A stretch of 64,000 nucleotides of DNA from Argentina anserina (lineage: Eukaryota; Streptophyta; Magnoliopsida; Rosales; Rosaceae), in NCBI RefSeq assembly GCF_933775445.1, contig NC_065877.1, positions 15,128,001 to 15,192,000 of the forward strand, given 5' to 3'. The position numbers and the translations under genes were made by a program. Positions within the stretch are counted from its first letter, which is position 1. Each line of letters begins with the position of its first letter. Below are positions 48,690 through 61,692 of the stretch, one piece after another. The notes below the pieces were generated by a model, which searched no databases, was not told the DNA's origin, and saw only the letters and a list, made by a program, of their open reading frames with translations.

Positions 48690-49120
48690 ATGTGCAGCAA
48701 CTCGACATGATGATCTTGCACCTTGGAGGCGTTTCCATGTTTTTAAAGGTTTTAACTATGTTGAAGTGGAAGGTGATTCCAAACTCGTCAAAAATGTTGT
48801 GAATGGTGTTTGTACTCCGCCTTGGAGGCTCACAAACACCATTAGAGAATAGAGATGCTACAGACCAAAAAAAAAAGAATAGAGATGCTAGAAAATTGCT
48901 TCAAGTTTTTCGCCCAACTATGTTGCCTATTCTGTCGCCAGCCTAGTATTAGTTGACAGTGTTAGTTTGCGCGGCCGGAGCTTTTGTTCCAGGATATCAG
49001 CTGATTTAGTAGCTCAATTTATGTTCCACAATGTCACTCTATTTTCTTAGACGTGGCTTCTCCATCTGGAGATGCTTTGAGCTTTGATACTAATGCTGTC
49101 TAATTAATGAAACATTTTCA
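48690..49120 (+). pseudogene. Fragment of a plant RNase H-like (RVT_3) domain, probably LINE-derived
   Basis: FNYVEVEGDSKLVKNVVNGV then CTPPWRLTNTIRE and a stop (48757-48858) matches the RNase H-like domain found at the C-terminus of plant LINE polyproteins and in related orphan genes. Further weak matches follow (AQLCCLFCR, ISADLVAQFMFHN) in the same general region, with frame breaks. A small duplication GAATAGAGATGCTA around an A-run (48846-48891) interrupts it. Decayed remnant. Confidence 0.6.
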
Positions 49121-49293
49121 TTCCCCGTAAAAACACTTTCTTTTCTTCGAGATGCTCAAAAAGATTACATCAGCTAACAAAGGTATTGGCCCGTTAGAAA
49201 ACATAAATAACAAATACAAACTGAGAGCGTTGGCTCATCTTTTTCATACATCAAAATACCTCTCAATTTTCATCCATCGCATACTAACCACAT

Positions 49294-52200
49294 CTAAATC
49301 TCAATCTTCTGCATCACATCAAACGAGCCAGTGCCCACTTTTACTGGCAGCCCAAGACATATCCTAGCAGATGGTGTTTCCAAGTCATCCGTCTCCCCAT
49401 GGTATGCTGCTTCACGAATGAACTTGGAAGCCGTCTCAAATGACATTTTATTGATGGGCGATATAGACTCTGCTATACCCCCAAATCTGTTCATTGGACG
49501 GTAACCACCACTATAAGTCATGTAGTCAGCTATTAGCGAAAGGTGTCGGATATTGACAGATATCCCATAAACCTTGAAGACATTACTTATTTCTTTGATG
49601 ATAGTTTCTCTGGCGGCTTCTACTCCATAGGTGGTCAGCATAGCATGAATGTTGTTGGAATATATATAGTTAACATCAAGATAATCATGCAGTTTCCATA
49701 GTGTAGGAAAATCCACGCCTGCTGTCTGCAAGGCTCGCATCTTCTTTTCTTCTTCTGTGGGATTTTTGGGATCCTCCCAGGAGCAGTAAACTTGATCTTC
49801 ATTACCATAAATATCAATATCTTTGCAATCCAATATCTTGCCAGAGCTTTTGACACAAACATTTCGGGATGTCTTCCGAGCAATCTACAGATAATATACA
49901 TATATAGATATATATCAATAGAGAAGTTACAAAGAAAGTCAGTGCCTCAGTGGCATAACTACACATGAATTGACAACAATTGTAAGTAATTTTTGGTTTT
50001 GTCATTGGCTTCTACGATGTCAATATATTTCCATGCTGGGAAATGCAATTTAGTGGACCAGGGTGCAGGTGTTAATCTGTGCAAGCTTTTGCTAGAAAAT
50101 GGAGGGGAAGTTTTTATGAGAAAGGGGACATACCTGATCCAGAAGAATATGAGGTTCATTGGTAAATTTAAAATGGATCTCAAAGTGAAATCCCTTGGCT
50201 GACACAAAAGTTGCCCTGTCATACTCCTTTCTTACTAGTTTCGCTCTTGCCTTTTTTTTTATTTTATCCCTTGATTCGGTCTTTTTTCCTTTTGAGTGTG
50301 GCTTAGATGTGTCTCCCGTTAATGGCCTTTCATCCATTTCATCATTAGCATCAGAGATCCCCGACACACCATCGTTATCGACTTCAACGTCACTATCCCC
50401 CTTATCAATTTCGCTTTCTCCATCGGGATAATGAGCTTCAGTCACTTCTTCCTCACAGTCATCTTCATACTCCATCTCATCTGTACCCTGCCGCTTTTGT
50501 TTATGTGCATCCAACCCAAAGTCTTCAGCTCCTTCACCACTGTCATCTACATCGCCATCATCATCATCTCCTGCCTCATGCTGGGATATGTTACAAGAAA
50601 CGTCTTCATCCGTCTCATTTGATGCCTTTGGCAGTGAATCAGCCTTTATATCTTTTATACCACTAATTTTGGATAGCAAAACCAAATGATTTTGTATGGC
50701 ATCCTCCAAGGCCCTGACAAACTTAACCTCTAGGAGTTCCTCCCAGTCTTCTGAAAATTTCGAAAGATGTTGTGGTATATAGAGTATCATCTCAAGCTTA
50801 TAAATACGGCAGGCCTTATGATCTTGATGTGTAAATGGTGTAATATTTACTTTCATGCTCTCAATTATGTCGGCCACAGTGATCCTCTTTAACCTATCAG
50901 CTATACTTTTAGCATCCTCCCTGCATATAGCAAAAAGATTGCAAATATCAGATTAAGATAGAGAACAGTACAGAACATTCCTCAATGGATAAAAAAAAAT
51001 GGATTGGGGATACTTCAGCAATATCCAAAAGTTGAGTATAAAACTCCCATAAACTTTCCATGACGTGTAAAAAGAAAACTGGATATAGTTCACAACAAAT
51101 ACTCACGCTTTCTCCTTTATCAATGGACACGTCATAACTGGAGTCTTGATATCACTTGAAGCAGTCATCAAGATCTCTTGGAGCCGTGGAATTCCAAGAG
51201 TCACATTCATTTCACTTCGCCCAGCATTATGGAAGGTATTTAGACTGAAAAAATGGTAGCAGTGATCCTAAGCCCACAGATACTGAATACAAATACAATT
51301 ATCACCTAAATAGAGAAATTGGCCAATTTTGATATTGCAGTATAGTAAACCAATACACATACTTGAAACCGATATCTAGCGCCCAATGTGCAGAATATAC
51401 CAAAATCAATGATACCCACATCCATAAATAATCATGAATCATATACAGAAAATCTGGCTTTCATAATTAAAAAGGATATCTAGCTCTCGTGTGCACTGTG
51501 CAGAATATACCAAATCAATAATACTCATTTTCAAAACCTATCATATATCATATACAGATACCGTCACTTTTACTTGCATCGTATTAATGCGAGTACATCC
51601 AGTGGTAGAACAATCCACATCCAAAAAGACAGAACACCAAAAGCTAAATATACAACAAGCACACCACCACCAGCAAGTAAAAAAGAGTAGAACCGAGCAA
51701 CCCTTAAAATTTGCAGAACTAAGTTGTATAAAAGGAGACAGATTGCACTTGATCGAAAAGTTTTTCCACCCAACCTGTAGGTTAAATTCTTGTATTTTAC
51801 TGCATCCGAACTACCCACGAAACTTTTTAAACAAACAATTCCATAGAAATTTATAATTTCTTACTACTAACAACTCAAAAACCCTCTAAATTAGCCAAGC
51901 TTGTACTACTTCCGTACATGGCACCCACCAAAACTAAAGTATGGGCAATACAGAAAGACAGGAAACATGCTTCTACCCTATGTTCAACGAATGCATCAGT
52001 GTGGAGAACAAAAGACATTAGGACTTCTCAAGGGCAACTTCAAATAGTGTAGCAAAGGAACAAAAATAGAAAGAAAATTTACGTCATCTGTGTAGATGGT
52101 TCTCCTACAGACTGACCAGCAAGAACACCAACTGGTTCTCCTGGTTGTGCAAGACTGCTGAGATATTTGTGCTCCATTAACTTTATGTTGAGGCCTGCTC

Positions 52201-55200
52201 TTTTTTTATAGGCAGGAGGCAACTCTTCAATAAAGGGGTATTCACCGATTTGATGACCAACTCTCTCGTCAAACATTTCTTTATTCTGAAAAAAATGTAA
52301 CATCACAAAACAAATGAATAACTTGAAAATGACTGCGAAATTTCGGATTCCGATTCAGAAAATTAGGAACAAGTACTTACATTTGCCAATTTTTCAAATT
52401 TTTTGATAAAGCTTGTCAAATGGACATCAATACCATCCTCCCCATAACGGAATTGAACAATTGAACCATCCGCATCACGGACAGTATAATCATAAGAAAC
52501 CTTAAGGCATTCGAGATTTTTAATAAGGCATCTTTGCAAGTAGCCACTACGAGATGTTTTGACAGCTGTATCAACCAGCCTATGCAAAACAAGATAGTTG
52601 TTAATAAGATACATCAATCGAACAATAACCAGTGTTTTGACAGCTGTATTAACCAGCTAGAGAAAAGATAAAGAAAAGAAAAAGGTCATCAACTTATGTT
52701 CTTCTGGATATTGCTGAATAGAAAAGACCAACAACAAAGGCACCAAAAAGTCTTTCAACAAAACAATATCATCCTATAGTTTGAATATTTATAAAAGAGG
52801 CACAGCTCAAAAGCACGAAAATACTAGCTCGTGTAAAATACAAGGCATTGTAATTCTATGATGAAACCAAATTTAATAGTTAATCAGGATCGCTATTCAG
52901 ATCTAAGAATCAACTGAAATTCCCTGAAAGGGGACATCAAGGTTGGGAAAAGCAGAAAATACAGAGCTCTATGCAACTTATCCATACCAACTAATACAAA
53001 CTCAGCCCTTCTAATAATAAGAAAAGCACCCGTCACTTCAGAGATAACTTACTCCACTCCTCGACCTACTGATCGACATAATCACACACATAATTCAACT
53101 ATCAACTACTAAGATAAACTTGTTGAACCTAAAACAAAATGTTAACGGCAGAACAGGGGAACTCAGTGCACTCGGTTACTATTTAATCTCTTTCTGCTAT
53201 AAACAGTGAAGAGAAACGTGAGAACAATTAGCATGATACGCCAAATGGCATAAGCCCACTTGATGTATTTTTCATACAAACCCGAGGCGAGGGGCTGGTC
53301 ACCTTTCTTCCCTTTTATATATCTAAGACTTTGACATTGCCAAAAGGATGCATCTTTCATGAGAAATGCAACTTAATTTGCCACGAAAGAAACACAACTT
53401 AGAAAGGCACAAACAAAACAGATGAAGTGGGCAATCAATATTAATATAGGTTACTTATGCCTCACAATTCAGAAAAAGGTTGAGAAAGAAAATTACCCTT
53501 CACGGCCAGCCATGCAGTGAAAATAATATTCCTGAGGATGAAGACCAGTTAGAAAGCGATCAATAATAAAACCTCCAGCTCGAGGTGACCAATCCCATGG
53601 AGGGAAGCATGGTAAGGTCTTTCCAGAAACCATTTGAGGGACTCGTTTTCCTTCTAGTTCTTGCTGACCCAAGTATGAAGCAATTTGTTGGAGATTTGCC
53701 TATAAAATAGAAGTAATCATTGGTTAAATACTATCTAAAGAGGTAAATAAAACATAGCTTACATAACAAAACTAAGGGTAAGATACCCCTGTGCTTTAAT
53801 GCAAATTCAAAAGAGTTAATCAAAAAAAAAGTTAACAGACCAATACATGACCTATCATACACCTTGCTTCTTCTTCTAAATTGTAAGAAGCATCTATGTT
53901 TATTGTTTTCATATATGTGAAACTATATTTGAGGGGAAATATATAATGTCATATGGCACACGATTGGGAAAAGAACAAGGTTCCAAACGCCAAAAACTTA
54001 CCACACCACCTTTAGCGCCAGAGCTTGTCATAAGATACATATAATTCTTAACTGATGGTTTTGATAACCCTTTCTTAAACAATTGTTTAAAGACATCAGA
54101 TTTGGAGATTTTCTTATTAAGTTCACTCGTCATTTTCCTGTCCAACATTTCCGATACAGATTCTCCATTGTTGCGTAAAAATTCTTCGATATCCGATCGC
54201 AGTATCAGTGGATCTGCAATTTCAACCACGATGTGATGCATGTCTATAAGTATCGACAGCTTTCCAAAGCAAATCAAGAACATTAAAATTGTAGCCAGCT
54301 TTTTGAAAAGATTAAAACTCTTTGTAACTATATTAATTAATGAGGAGTCAACTTTTAATTAAAAGGAAAAATAACTTTATAGACCAGTACCTTTCCTTTT
54401 ACTTTGTCTGGCACCAATAAACTCACGGAATACTTTTTCACCAAGCTCTTCACAACTTTCAAGTTGTTCCTTCATTTTCTCGTCTTTGCTTTGTATTAGC
54501 AAAAGATCATCAACTCCACAAGTGAACCCATGCATCTGAATTGCAAGTTTACAAACCATACTGAAAAAAGTCTGAAATAAATAAACTTGAGAATAAAGGT
54601 TTCAATATCGAACTCAACTAACCTGTAAATAAACAGTATATAAACGGCTAAAAACAGAAAGCAATTTTCCTGCAGCTTCTGAACCATAGAATTCTTGCAC
54701 ATTATGGACCAAACCATAATCACCAAACTGATTTTTGTCAATCACGCCACGCACCAAGATGTTTCTATAGATTAACAATTTGCTCTCATCTGGCTCCTCT
54801 CTTTCCTTCAGATCATCATTACCAGCTTCTTCTTTTCTAGACTTCTTCTCTTTTGTTCGTCGACCTTTATCAGATTTATCTTCTTCTTCAAGAGTCTTAC
54901 AGTTGAAAAACCCAGATGGAAGTTTTGCTTCCTTTTCAACAGTAAGTGGTGGAGATCCACTTGTAATATGATTTAGCAAGGTACTGATGACCTAGAGGGA
55001 TGAAATAACTTGTGTTATATATATATGTGAAATAAGAACATCACATTACTATTCATCAACAATTTAACTGTAAAAACAAAGCAAGAAAACAATAATAACA
55101 AATAAGAAAAAGAAAAGGATATATCAAGAATCAGTCATGTTCGTCCACTTAATTGATTCTGTTCTTACTTGTGATCAACTGCGCTTCAATTTATGTCTAA

Positions 55201-56866
55201 CGGCGGATAATTATAAGGCAGGTGGATTAATTTAGTTACTATACATTTAACATTGTAAGATTTAAAAGCAAGTGCAGTTGAACACAACTCTGAAAAAAAT
55301 CAACTGAGTAGGTGAACAGGACTCGTATATAAAACGCACAAACTTTAATTTTCGGAAATAGCTATGGTTCAAGACATTCAGAAAGTTATGCAGATTTTCA
55401 GTAAGCAAAAAACAGTTACACTTTAAGTGTGCACTGACTTTTCTGAGCTAGCTAAGTCTAACCTGCTTTCCAGTCCACAGACGCACTGGTTTCCAAATTG
55501 CCGGAAGAAGGGCTTGCATTGCACCTTCAGAGTTGGATGATAGAACCTTTTGACCTGGTTTTCCAGAGAAAGTGTCCAAACCACATGCTGAAACAGAAGA
55601 ACTATAAAGAAGCTGATTATATTCATCTGAGTGGAGAAAGGTATCTTTTTTTGTAAGGAGGACAGCACTTATAACATGGTCCTGAAATTTTCCAAACTCA
55701 ATGTAGTTAGAAGCAGCAGTTGCAGAATATAATTAAAGACACAAGATATCCTCAGCGTGACATATAGACTAGTCCAATAACTGTCATAACCTGAATTAAG
55801 GCTCGAATTGGATCACCACTAGTGGGCTTTACGTATTGATTATTTGCGTTCACTAAATTGTAAGCTTCGGCTCGGGAAATTTCATCTTGTGGCAAATGAA
55901 CGTTCATTTCATCCCCATCAAAATCAGCATTGTAAGTGCTGAAATCACAAGTGTTAATAAAATCAAAGATTTATGTAACTTCAAGACCTAAATTTCAATC
56001 AATTATTAATTATACATATTTTAGAAGTTATATGTAGTGAGAAAATAGACCTGCAATTTGCATAGTGCATGCGTAATGTTTTCTCCCCTGGCAATACACG
56101 AACTATATGAGCCATTATACTGGGTTTGTGAAGTGTAGGCTGTGAAATGAAAACATCAGATAGTTAACACTTGTACATAACAATACAAAATTCACATTAT
56201 ATCATTCTCTGAAAAGAAAAACAAATTATTGTAACAAATTATTTGAAGCAGAACACTGAAGCACTATACACAATGTGCTGCTGTAAGCGGTTCATGAAGT
56301 GCAATAGTGTGAAATTTAAACAAAAATTAATTTAATCAGTGAAGCACATACTGAACACCTAGTATAGCTAGGATAGAGAAATCAATCAAAAATAATTTTT
56401 GAAGAGGAAGAACTATTAATTTCAATAAGCTATTCAAAGTAAAAATTTAGCAAGTTTACCACATCATAGTAGTGACACCGTGATACTATTATAGATCTGT
56501 ATTGAATCACTGCTGAAATGTATCTAATTTTTTCCATATGGACTTACTTATTGGGACCCAAAGTCAAACACACATAATATATAGATCATGTCGAAAAATT
56601 TTATTCAATTTGATAACCATTTGAGCTTTCACAGTTGTGATTTACAAAAACGGTTCTAGTTAAACAGATTCAGTTGGTTCATTGATTTAATAGAGTTTCC
56701 ATACCTCAACGATAACCAAATTGGCTGAAATTTTGTATGGATGTCAAAAACATACATTCCTAACTACTGAATGGTGGAGATGTGAAAAAGTGACCTAAAA
56801 GTTAGTCAATTAAGAAAGTCCGCACTTGAAATTTCAAAGCAGGGGCTCTGCTCTAGAAGGGGAATA

Positions 56867-56898
<32 letters not shown>

Positions 56899-59800
56899 AG
56901 CCCCCTTTCGAACTCATTAAGAATTAACCAAACATCCACACTATTTTACAATGTTTCAGATCAACTCTTTGGCAACTTCAATATCAAACATACAAATAAA
57001 TAAACCAAACAAATGCATGACATCCTTTTTTAATCGTATGTCCACAGGAACACTTACTAGATCAATTATCCTATAGTATGGTAATAAATAAAGCACTATC
57101 TTAGACTGTTAGACATGACCAATTATCCAATAGTATGGGAAATAGAGCACTAACTTTGACATGGACCAATTATCTACTACAATGGTTTAAACTTTCTACA
57201 TATGAACACAAAATCACCGTGGCACACCTGGCGATTAACAAGAACAACGTCCCCATCTTCCATGTGACGACGTACAACTTTGTTTTCATACTCTGATCCC
57301 TTCCTGTGTTGCGTCCCTGCCCCTTCTGAAGAAGGTAGCTTTCTTGACAATTTAACGCGGTCCTCCCTCTGTTGTGGCAACTTCTTAGATGCTTTATCAA
57401 TATAGTGTGTAGCTCCAGGATGTATTTCAGAACCATTGACAATAGCATTCCTCATCTTGAAAACATTCCATGGAGTAACTCCCTGCATTATGAGATACAA
57501 GCATAAAAAATAGAAGCATATAGAAGGGAAGATATGATTACCAAACATATATAAACACACACACAGGTCACCCTTCATATGCATAATTAGGACGGACTAT
57601 TCAACATACTTATTTTTCTTTTCACCATGCATTTTTGTTGTCAAAGACAATTACAAACTAGGTACACAAACATAGAAAACACACCACCTTCAGACACAAA
57701 GATATGGCTGCAGAAATGGAAATGAAGTCTGGGAAGGGATTAAGCATAAAGTATGTTGTTGGATGATGAAGATAGAAAGTGTGGTATTGGATAAAGTTTA
57801 GTGGTACAAACATAAATGGAAAAAATTATGAGTAAGCACAAGGGAGGGAAATGGAGACTAAAGAATTTAAAACCAGTCAGCAGAAGGGAACAAATAAGGA
57901 AAAGAGAAAGATTAACAATTTCGATAATATTTTAGCGAAGAAGAATAACATAACTGCCAACATTGATGCTAATCTCAAGCCACCAGGCCAAATAGTCAAC
58001 CATACCTCAGGATAAGTTAATGTTTTTGCAAAGATTGGAGGAACTCCAATCTCATTAACAGCTAAATAGGGGTCTGGGGAAATAACAGATCGGCATGCAT
58101 GATTGACCCTCTTTCCCATCATTTTCTGGCGGAACACGCCTTCCTTCTTCTCCAGCAACTGGCATATTCCAGAAGCATCTGTTTTACCTTGACCTAGAAT
58201 CAATTACGCAAAATGAAAGCTGAACCTTTTAAAAGAATAAAAGAACAGCTCGAGTACTACAATAAAAATAAAAATAATTAATCAATTACTTGTATTTCCA
58301 ACGACAAAGAAGTGTATAAAAACAGAAACAAAAGCTTTGGAGATAAAGTCAGGTTTAACAAAATCCCTCAAGATGGATAATTCTAGTATCTGAATTAATT
58401 CGAACACCCGCTTATAAGTTTTTATCTTTTCTCTTACAAAACTATAGTCATAATTTAAGACCACCCTTTAATATTGTCTGCAAAAATGAATAAGTTGGCG
58501 AACATTTAGCTACACAACCGTGTCATACGAATGCATGAATGGTTTAGAAATGATTGTTAAATGTTAACGTTAGCCTCCAATTCAGTTAAGCTTCTTGTTT
58601 GGTTAATAATTAAAGTGTGAATCAAAAAATGGACGTTGTATCACTTGTATGGACCTGTCCACATCTATTTGGTCAAACAGTTTTTACACTCACCAGCTAC
58701 TTTGAATACGGATAAGACAGATATACATATTAAAAGTAGCTGGTGAGTGTAAAAACAGTTTAGATTTTACATAGACACTTCAGTTTAGTAAAACCAACCT
58801 CTAAAGTACTGATATTTTAGATTGGTTAAGTGTTGCATGCTCGACAAGCTCGAACATTCTGACATACCCCCCCCCCCCCCTGGACTGGTATGTAAATTGG
58901 CTCAACAGATTCTTTATTTGGCATATTCGTGTATTGATTAGTTATAATTGAAATATGACTTGTTGGAGAAAGTGCGGCAAATAATATTTTCATTGTGCAA
59001 AATTTTTGCCATTGCTGTAAGTACAGTATCATCTCCTCTTTCATCTTTTTCTCTATTTTGGAGAATGTGATGGAGAACTTGGAGTGAAATGCATAATTTG
59101 TTGGAGATGCTCTGACAAGGACTGAAAAATCGAAAATATCGTCAAAATTTCGGCGATATTTTCGTTTTTCTCACATAACGATATTTCGTTCACATACCAA
59201 CTCACTTTCGTCCGATATTTTCGAATAATTTCAAAAATATCGCAATATTTCCCGATATCTTGCATGGACCAACCTCACATCGCCACGTGTCGCCACCACC
59301 TTAAATTTAAGGAAAAATTGCCAAAATACACCCTGAACTTGGATCAAATTGTCAATTTACACCCCGAACTTGTAAATGCGAAAATTTGCCTCCTCAACTT
59401 GGCAAAAACTGCCGGTTTGCACCCTCACCATTAAATTTAATATTTTTCATCTAATTTGTGGTCACATGCCATTCACATGATGAACATTTTTTTCATTTAA
59501 TATTTATTTCATTTTTTAATGATAAAAATGTATAAGAAATTTAAGTTTTGTACAATTATATTTGCTCATTCATTCACGTCACGATATTTATCTTTCTTAA
59601 TAATTTTTTTTTTCAAAATAACGATACATAATTACTACTATAAGTGAAGAACTAAAACTAATTAATTATGTCTATAGTCTCTAGCAATCGTCAAGTTTAC
59701 TTCCAAGGTTTTGTCATTTCAGAGGTTTGATTTTTTGTCTTGTGTCCTTACTTAATTAGCTGATGATGAATGTTAAGTATACTAGCGGGGAAAAAATATT

Positions 59801-61692
59801 AAGAAAAAAAAATCATGAAGTAAATGAGTGAACAAATATAATTGTACAAATATTAAATTCCTTGTGTTTTTTGTTATTAAAATGAAATATATATTAAATA
59901 ACAAAAATATCCATTATTTGCATGACATGTGACAACAAATTGGATGAAAAATGTTAAATTTAACGGTGAGAGTGCAAATTGACAGTTTACTAAGTTGAGG
60001 AGGCAAATTTTCACATTTACAATGTTCGGGGTGTAAATTGACAATTTGAGTCAAGTTCATGGTGTATTTTAGCAATTTTACCTAAATTTAAACATGTTGA
60101 AGAGGAGATTCGAACCTCTGATCAACCCCTTACACATGCAGTGCCTTGGCCATCTCAACCAAGCCCATTTATTGTTATATTATGCATTGTTATAATATAT
60201 GTATTTTCCTTAATTACTAGTCTTAGTTTATAAAAATGATTTACTAATCCCAACTGATTATACTACTTTTTTTTTCCTTCCTTTAATAATTTAATTATTC
60301 ACTACAAGTCAATTGCTAGCTAATTTTAAAAAAAATTCCTTAACTTTGCTACACTGTAAATAGGTAAAAGATTGTTGCACCACTACTCTTTTCCTTTGTT
60401 CTTCTTGAATTCTTTTTTACCACTTACCTACTATCATATAGATTAATGATGAACTTATGGGGGAAATTTAGCAGTATATTATCTACTATATTCCTTTTCA
60501 AGTCAATTAGATGCTAAATTTTAAAGTCATTTTTTAAGAATTATCGATGATTGTTTCATCTCAAAGTACTACAACTCATTATAGACTAATAGTTATACAT
60601 GATTTTTTTATTATAAAATATAGTAGATAATTGATCAAAGAAACATCTCTCAAAATTTCATTCAAAATTTCCATGGTTTTATTTAAATTTCCATCAAATT
60701 TCTCAATTTATTTTCAAGATCGATATTTCCCAAAATTTCCGTCGAAATTGCCATTTTTTTGACCCTCGATATTTCCGTTCTCGCCAATATTTTAGTCCTT
60801 GCTCTGAGCCCAGACTTGTACTCACTTTTGTGTCATGTTTTCATTGAAGTATTTCCAGATTGAGTATTTTAAGGCTTTCCTGATTTCCCTTTCAAAATCT
60901 AGGCTCCCATGGTGATTGGAGTAATCTTTCCTAGCTCTAAGTGTTTCTATATACTTAATTTCTGAGTTTAAATGACTTAGTGATGTGACCTGCACACACA
61001 AACAGAAGATACAATGTTCCCCTTTTAGGAGAGAGTTTTTGTTTTTCACTGGGATTCATGGTAGGGTGTTGATTACTAAAGGTAATTGAGTCAGCCAATA
61101 CACTGACTAAAGGTTCCAATGGCACGAAATTTATGCCTGGCATATAACCGTAGCGAGCCATGTCAGCAGTTACTATCACGAGCTAGCCAGTTATTCTCAA
61201 TGCTCTTATCTTGGTAACATAGAGGTTGATATTTGTTATTATTTTCTTATCTACATTTATGCTTTGACTGAAGATATATGCATAAAGATTTCCGGATCTC
61301 TCCTTATTCTACTTCTTCTACTCTCCTTTTTCTCTTTTAGTCTAGCTATTTCCCAGTGCTACATCAAGTAGATGGCTGTGAAGTCCTCAATTAGATGGGT
61401 GCACTCACCGCTTATTCTTCTAAAAATTAACCTTAGAGATAAAAAAATCTATAACAGAAATTGATATAAAGGGTAAATAAAGGTGACTATTAACCATACG
61501 AGGAAAAATATTAGAAACACATATTTACTCACCTGCAACAGTTTTGCTATCGAACATTATATTTATACAATCTTGAAGTTGTCTCCAACGGAGAATTGTC
61601 TGTGACAGGTTGTCATTACCAAGAGCATCTTTCAAGTATGTATTTTTCTCGATTACCTTACTCAACGAAACTGTTTGAGGGTGCTCCATCAC
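49294..61692 (-). CDS. NRPA1: RNA polymerase I largest subunit (RPA190/NRPA1), C-terminal 15 exons
   Basis: Catalytic subunit that transcribes 45S rRNA in the nucleolus. Exons, 5' to 3': 61692-61533, 58193-58006, 57482-57228, 56139-56051, 55938-55791, 55681-55463, 54991-54623, 54535-54391, 54213-54002, 53699-53497, 52579-52381, 52285-52083, 51244-51107, 50920-50134 and 49884-49294 (TGA/TAA end). All are GT-AG with matching phases, giving 1,301 residues. The family is about 1,670, so roughly the first 370 lie beyond the right edge. The Mg-binding NADFDGD is at 234-240 of this part, spanning exons 4-5. The trigger-loop region [20 protein letters not shown] follows at about 780-800, split between two exons. 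A Pol I-specific acidic insert lies at about 945-1040, then a Lys-rich stretch. No internal stops. Convergent with LST8, about 890 bp apart. Confidence 0.95.
56490..56850. mobile_element. Foldback MITE in an NRPA1 intron
   Basis: Imperfect inverted arms around GAACCGTTTT-like and GGTTCATTGATTTAATAG centre sequences (56640-56700). Inner motifs (ATTTGATAACC...GGTTATC; TTTTATTCAATTTGAT against ATTGGCTGAAATTTTGTA) place it with the families at 1.6 and 33.8 kb. The right end GCAGGGGCTCTGCTCTAGAAG resembles the ends of the 33.8-kb copy. Entirely within the intron 56140-57227. Confidence 0.5.
59311..60082. mobile_element. Mutator-like MITE nested in the hAT-like element
   Basis: Perfect 9-bp duplications TAAATTTAA (59302-59310 and 60083-60091). 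Arms of about 170 bp begin GGAAAAATTGCC and, inverted, GGTAAAATTGCT, with internal GTCAATTTACACCCCGAAC in both. Same family as 37365-38388 by sequence and repeat layout. Inserted into the older hAT-like element, which itself sits in the NRPA1 intron. Confidence 0.85.
60101..60167 (-). repeat. tRNA-like segment (degenerate Pol III boxes)
   Basis: The minus strand has TGGTTGAGATGGCCAAGG (A-box-like) followed 33 bases on by GGTTCGAATCT (B-box-like). The acceptor stem does not close and the T-stem has mismatches, so it is not a working tRNA gene. It resembles the head of a tRNA-derived SINE or a decayed tRNA carried in the transposon. Confidence 0.5.

Larger units (their letters stand above)
59116..60801. 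mobile_element. hAT-like element in the large NRPA1 intron
   Basis: Ends CAAGGACTGAAAA and TATTTTAGTCCTTG. CTCTGA directly flanks both (59110-59115 and 60802-60807); allowing the shared TG, an 8-bp TGCTCTGA can be read. Subterminal regions are dense in ATATCG/CGATATTTC motifs (59130-59265 and 60640-60795). It is clearly akin to the element at 23542-24269. It is enlarged by a nested Mutator-like element and carries a tRNA-like segment. No coding. Confidence 0.7.

Noticed and set aside
60101..60167. Functional tRNA gene
   Set aside because: No seven-base acceptor stem and a mismatched T-stem; only the A and B box similarity remains.
60822..61179. Minus-strand frames as an extra NRPA1 exon
   Set aside because: The sequence does not match the polymerase family, and exon 61692-61533 joins exon 58193-58006 in frame without it.
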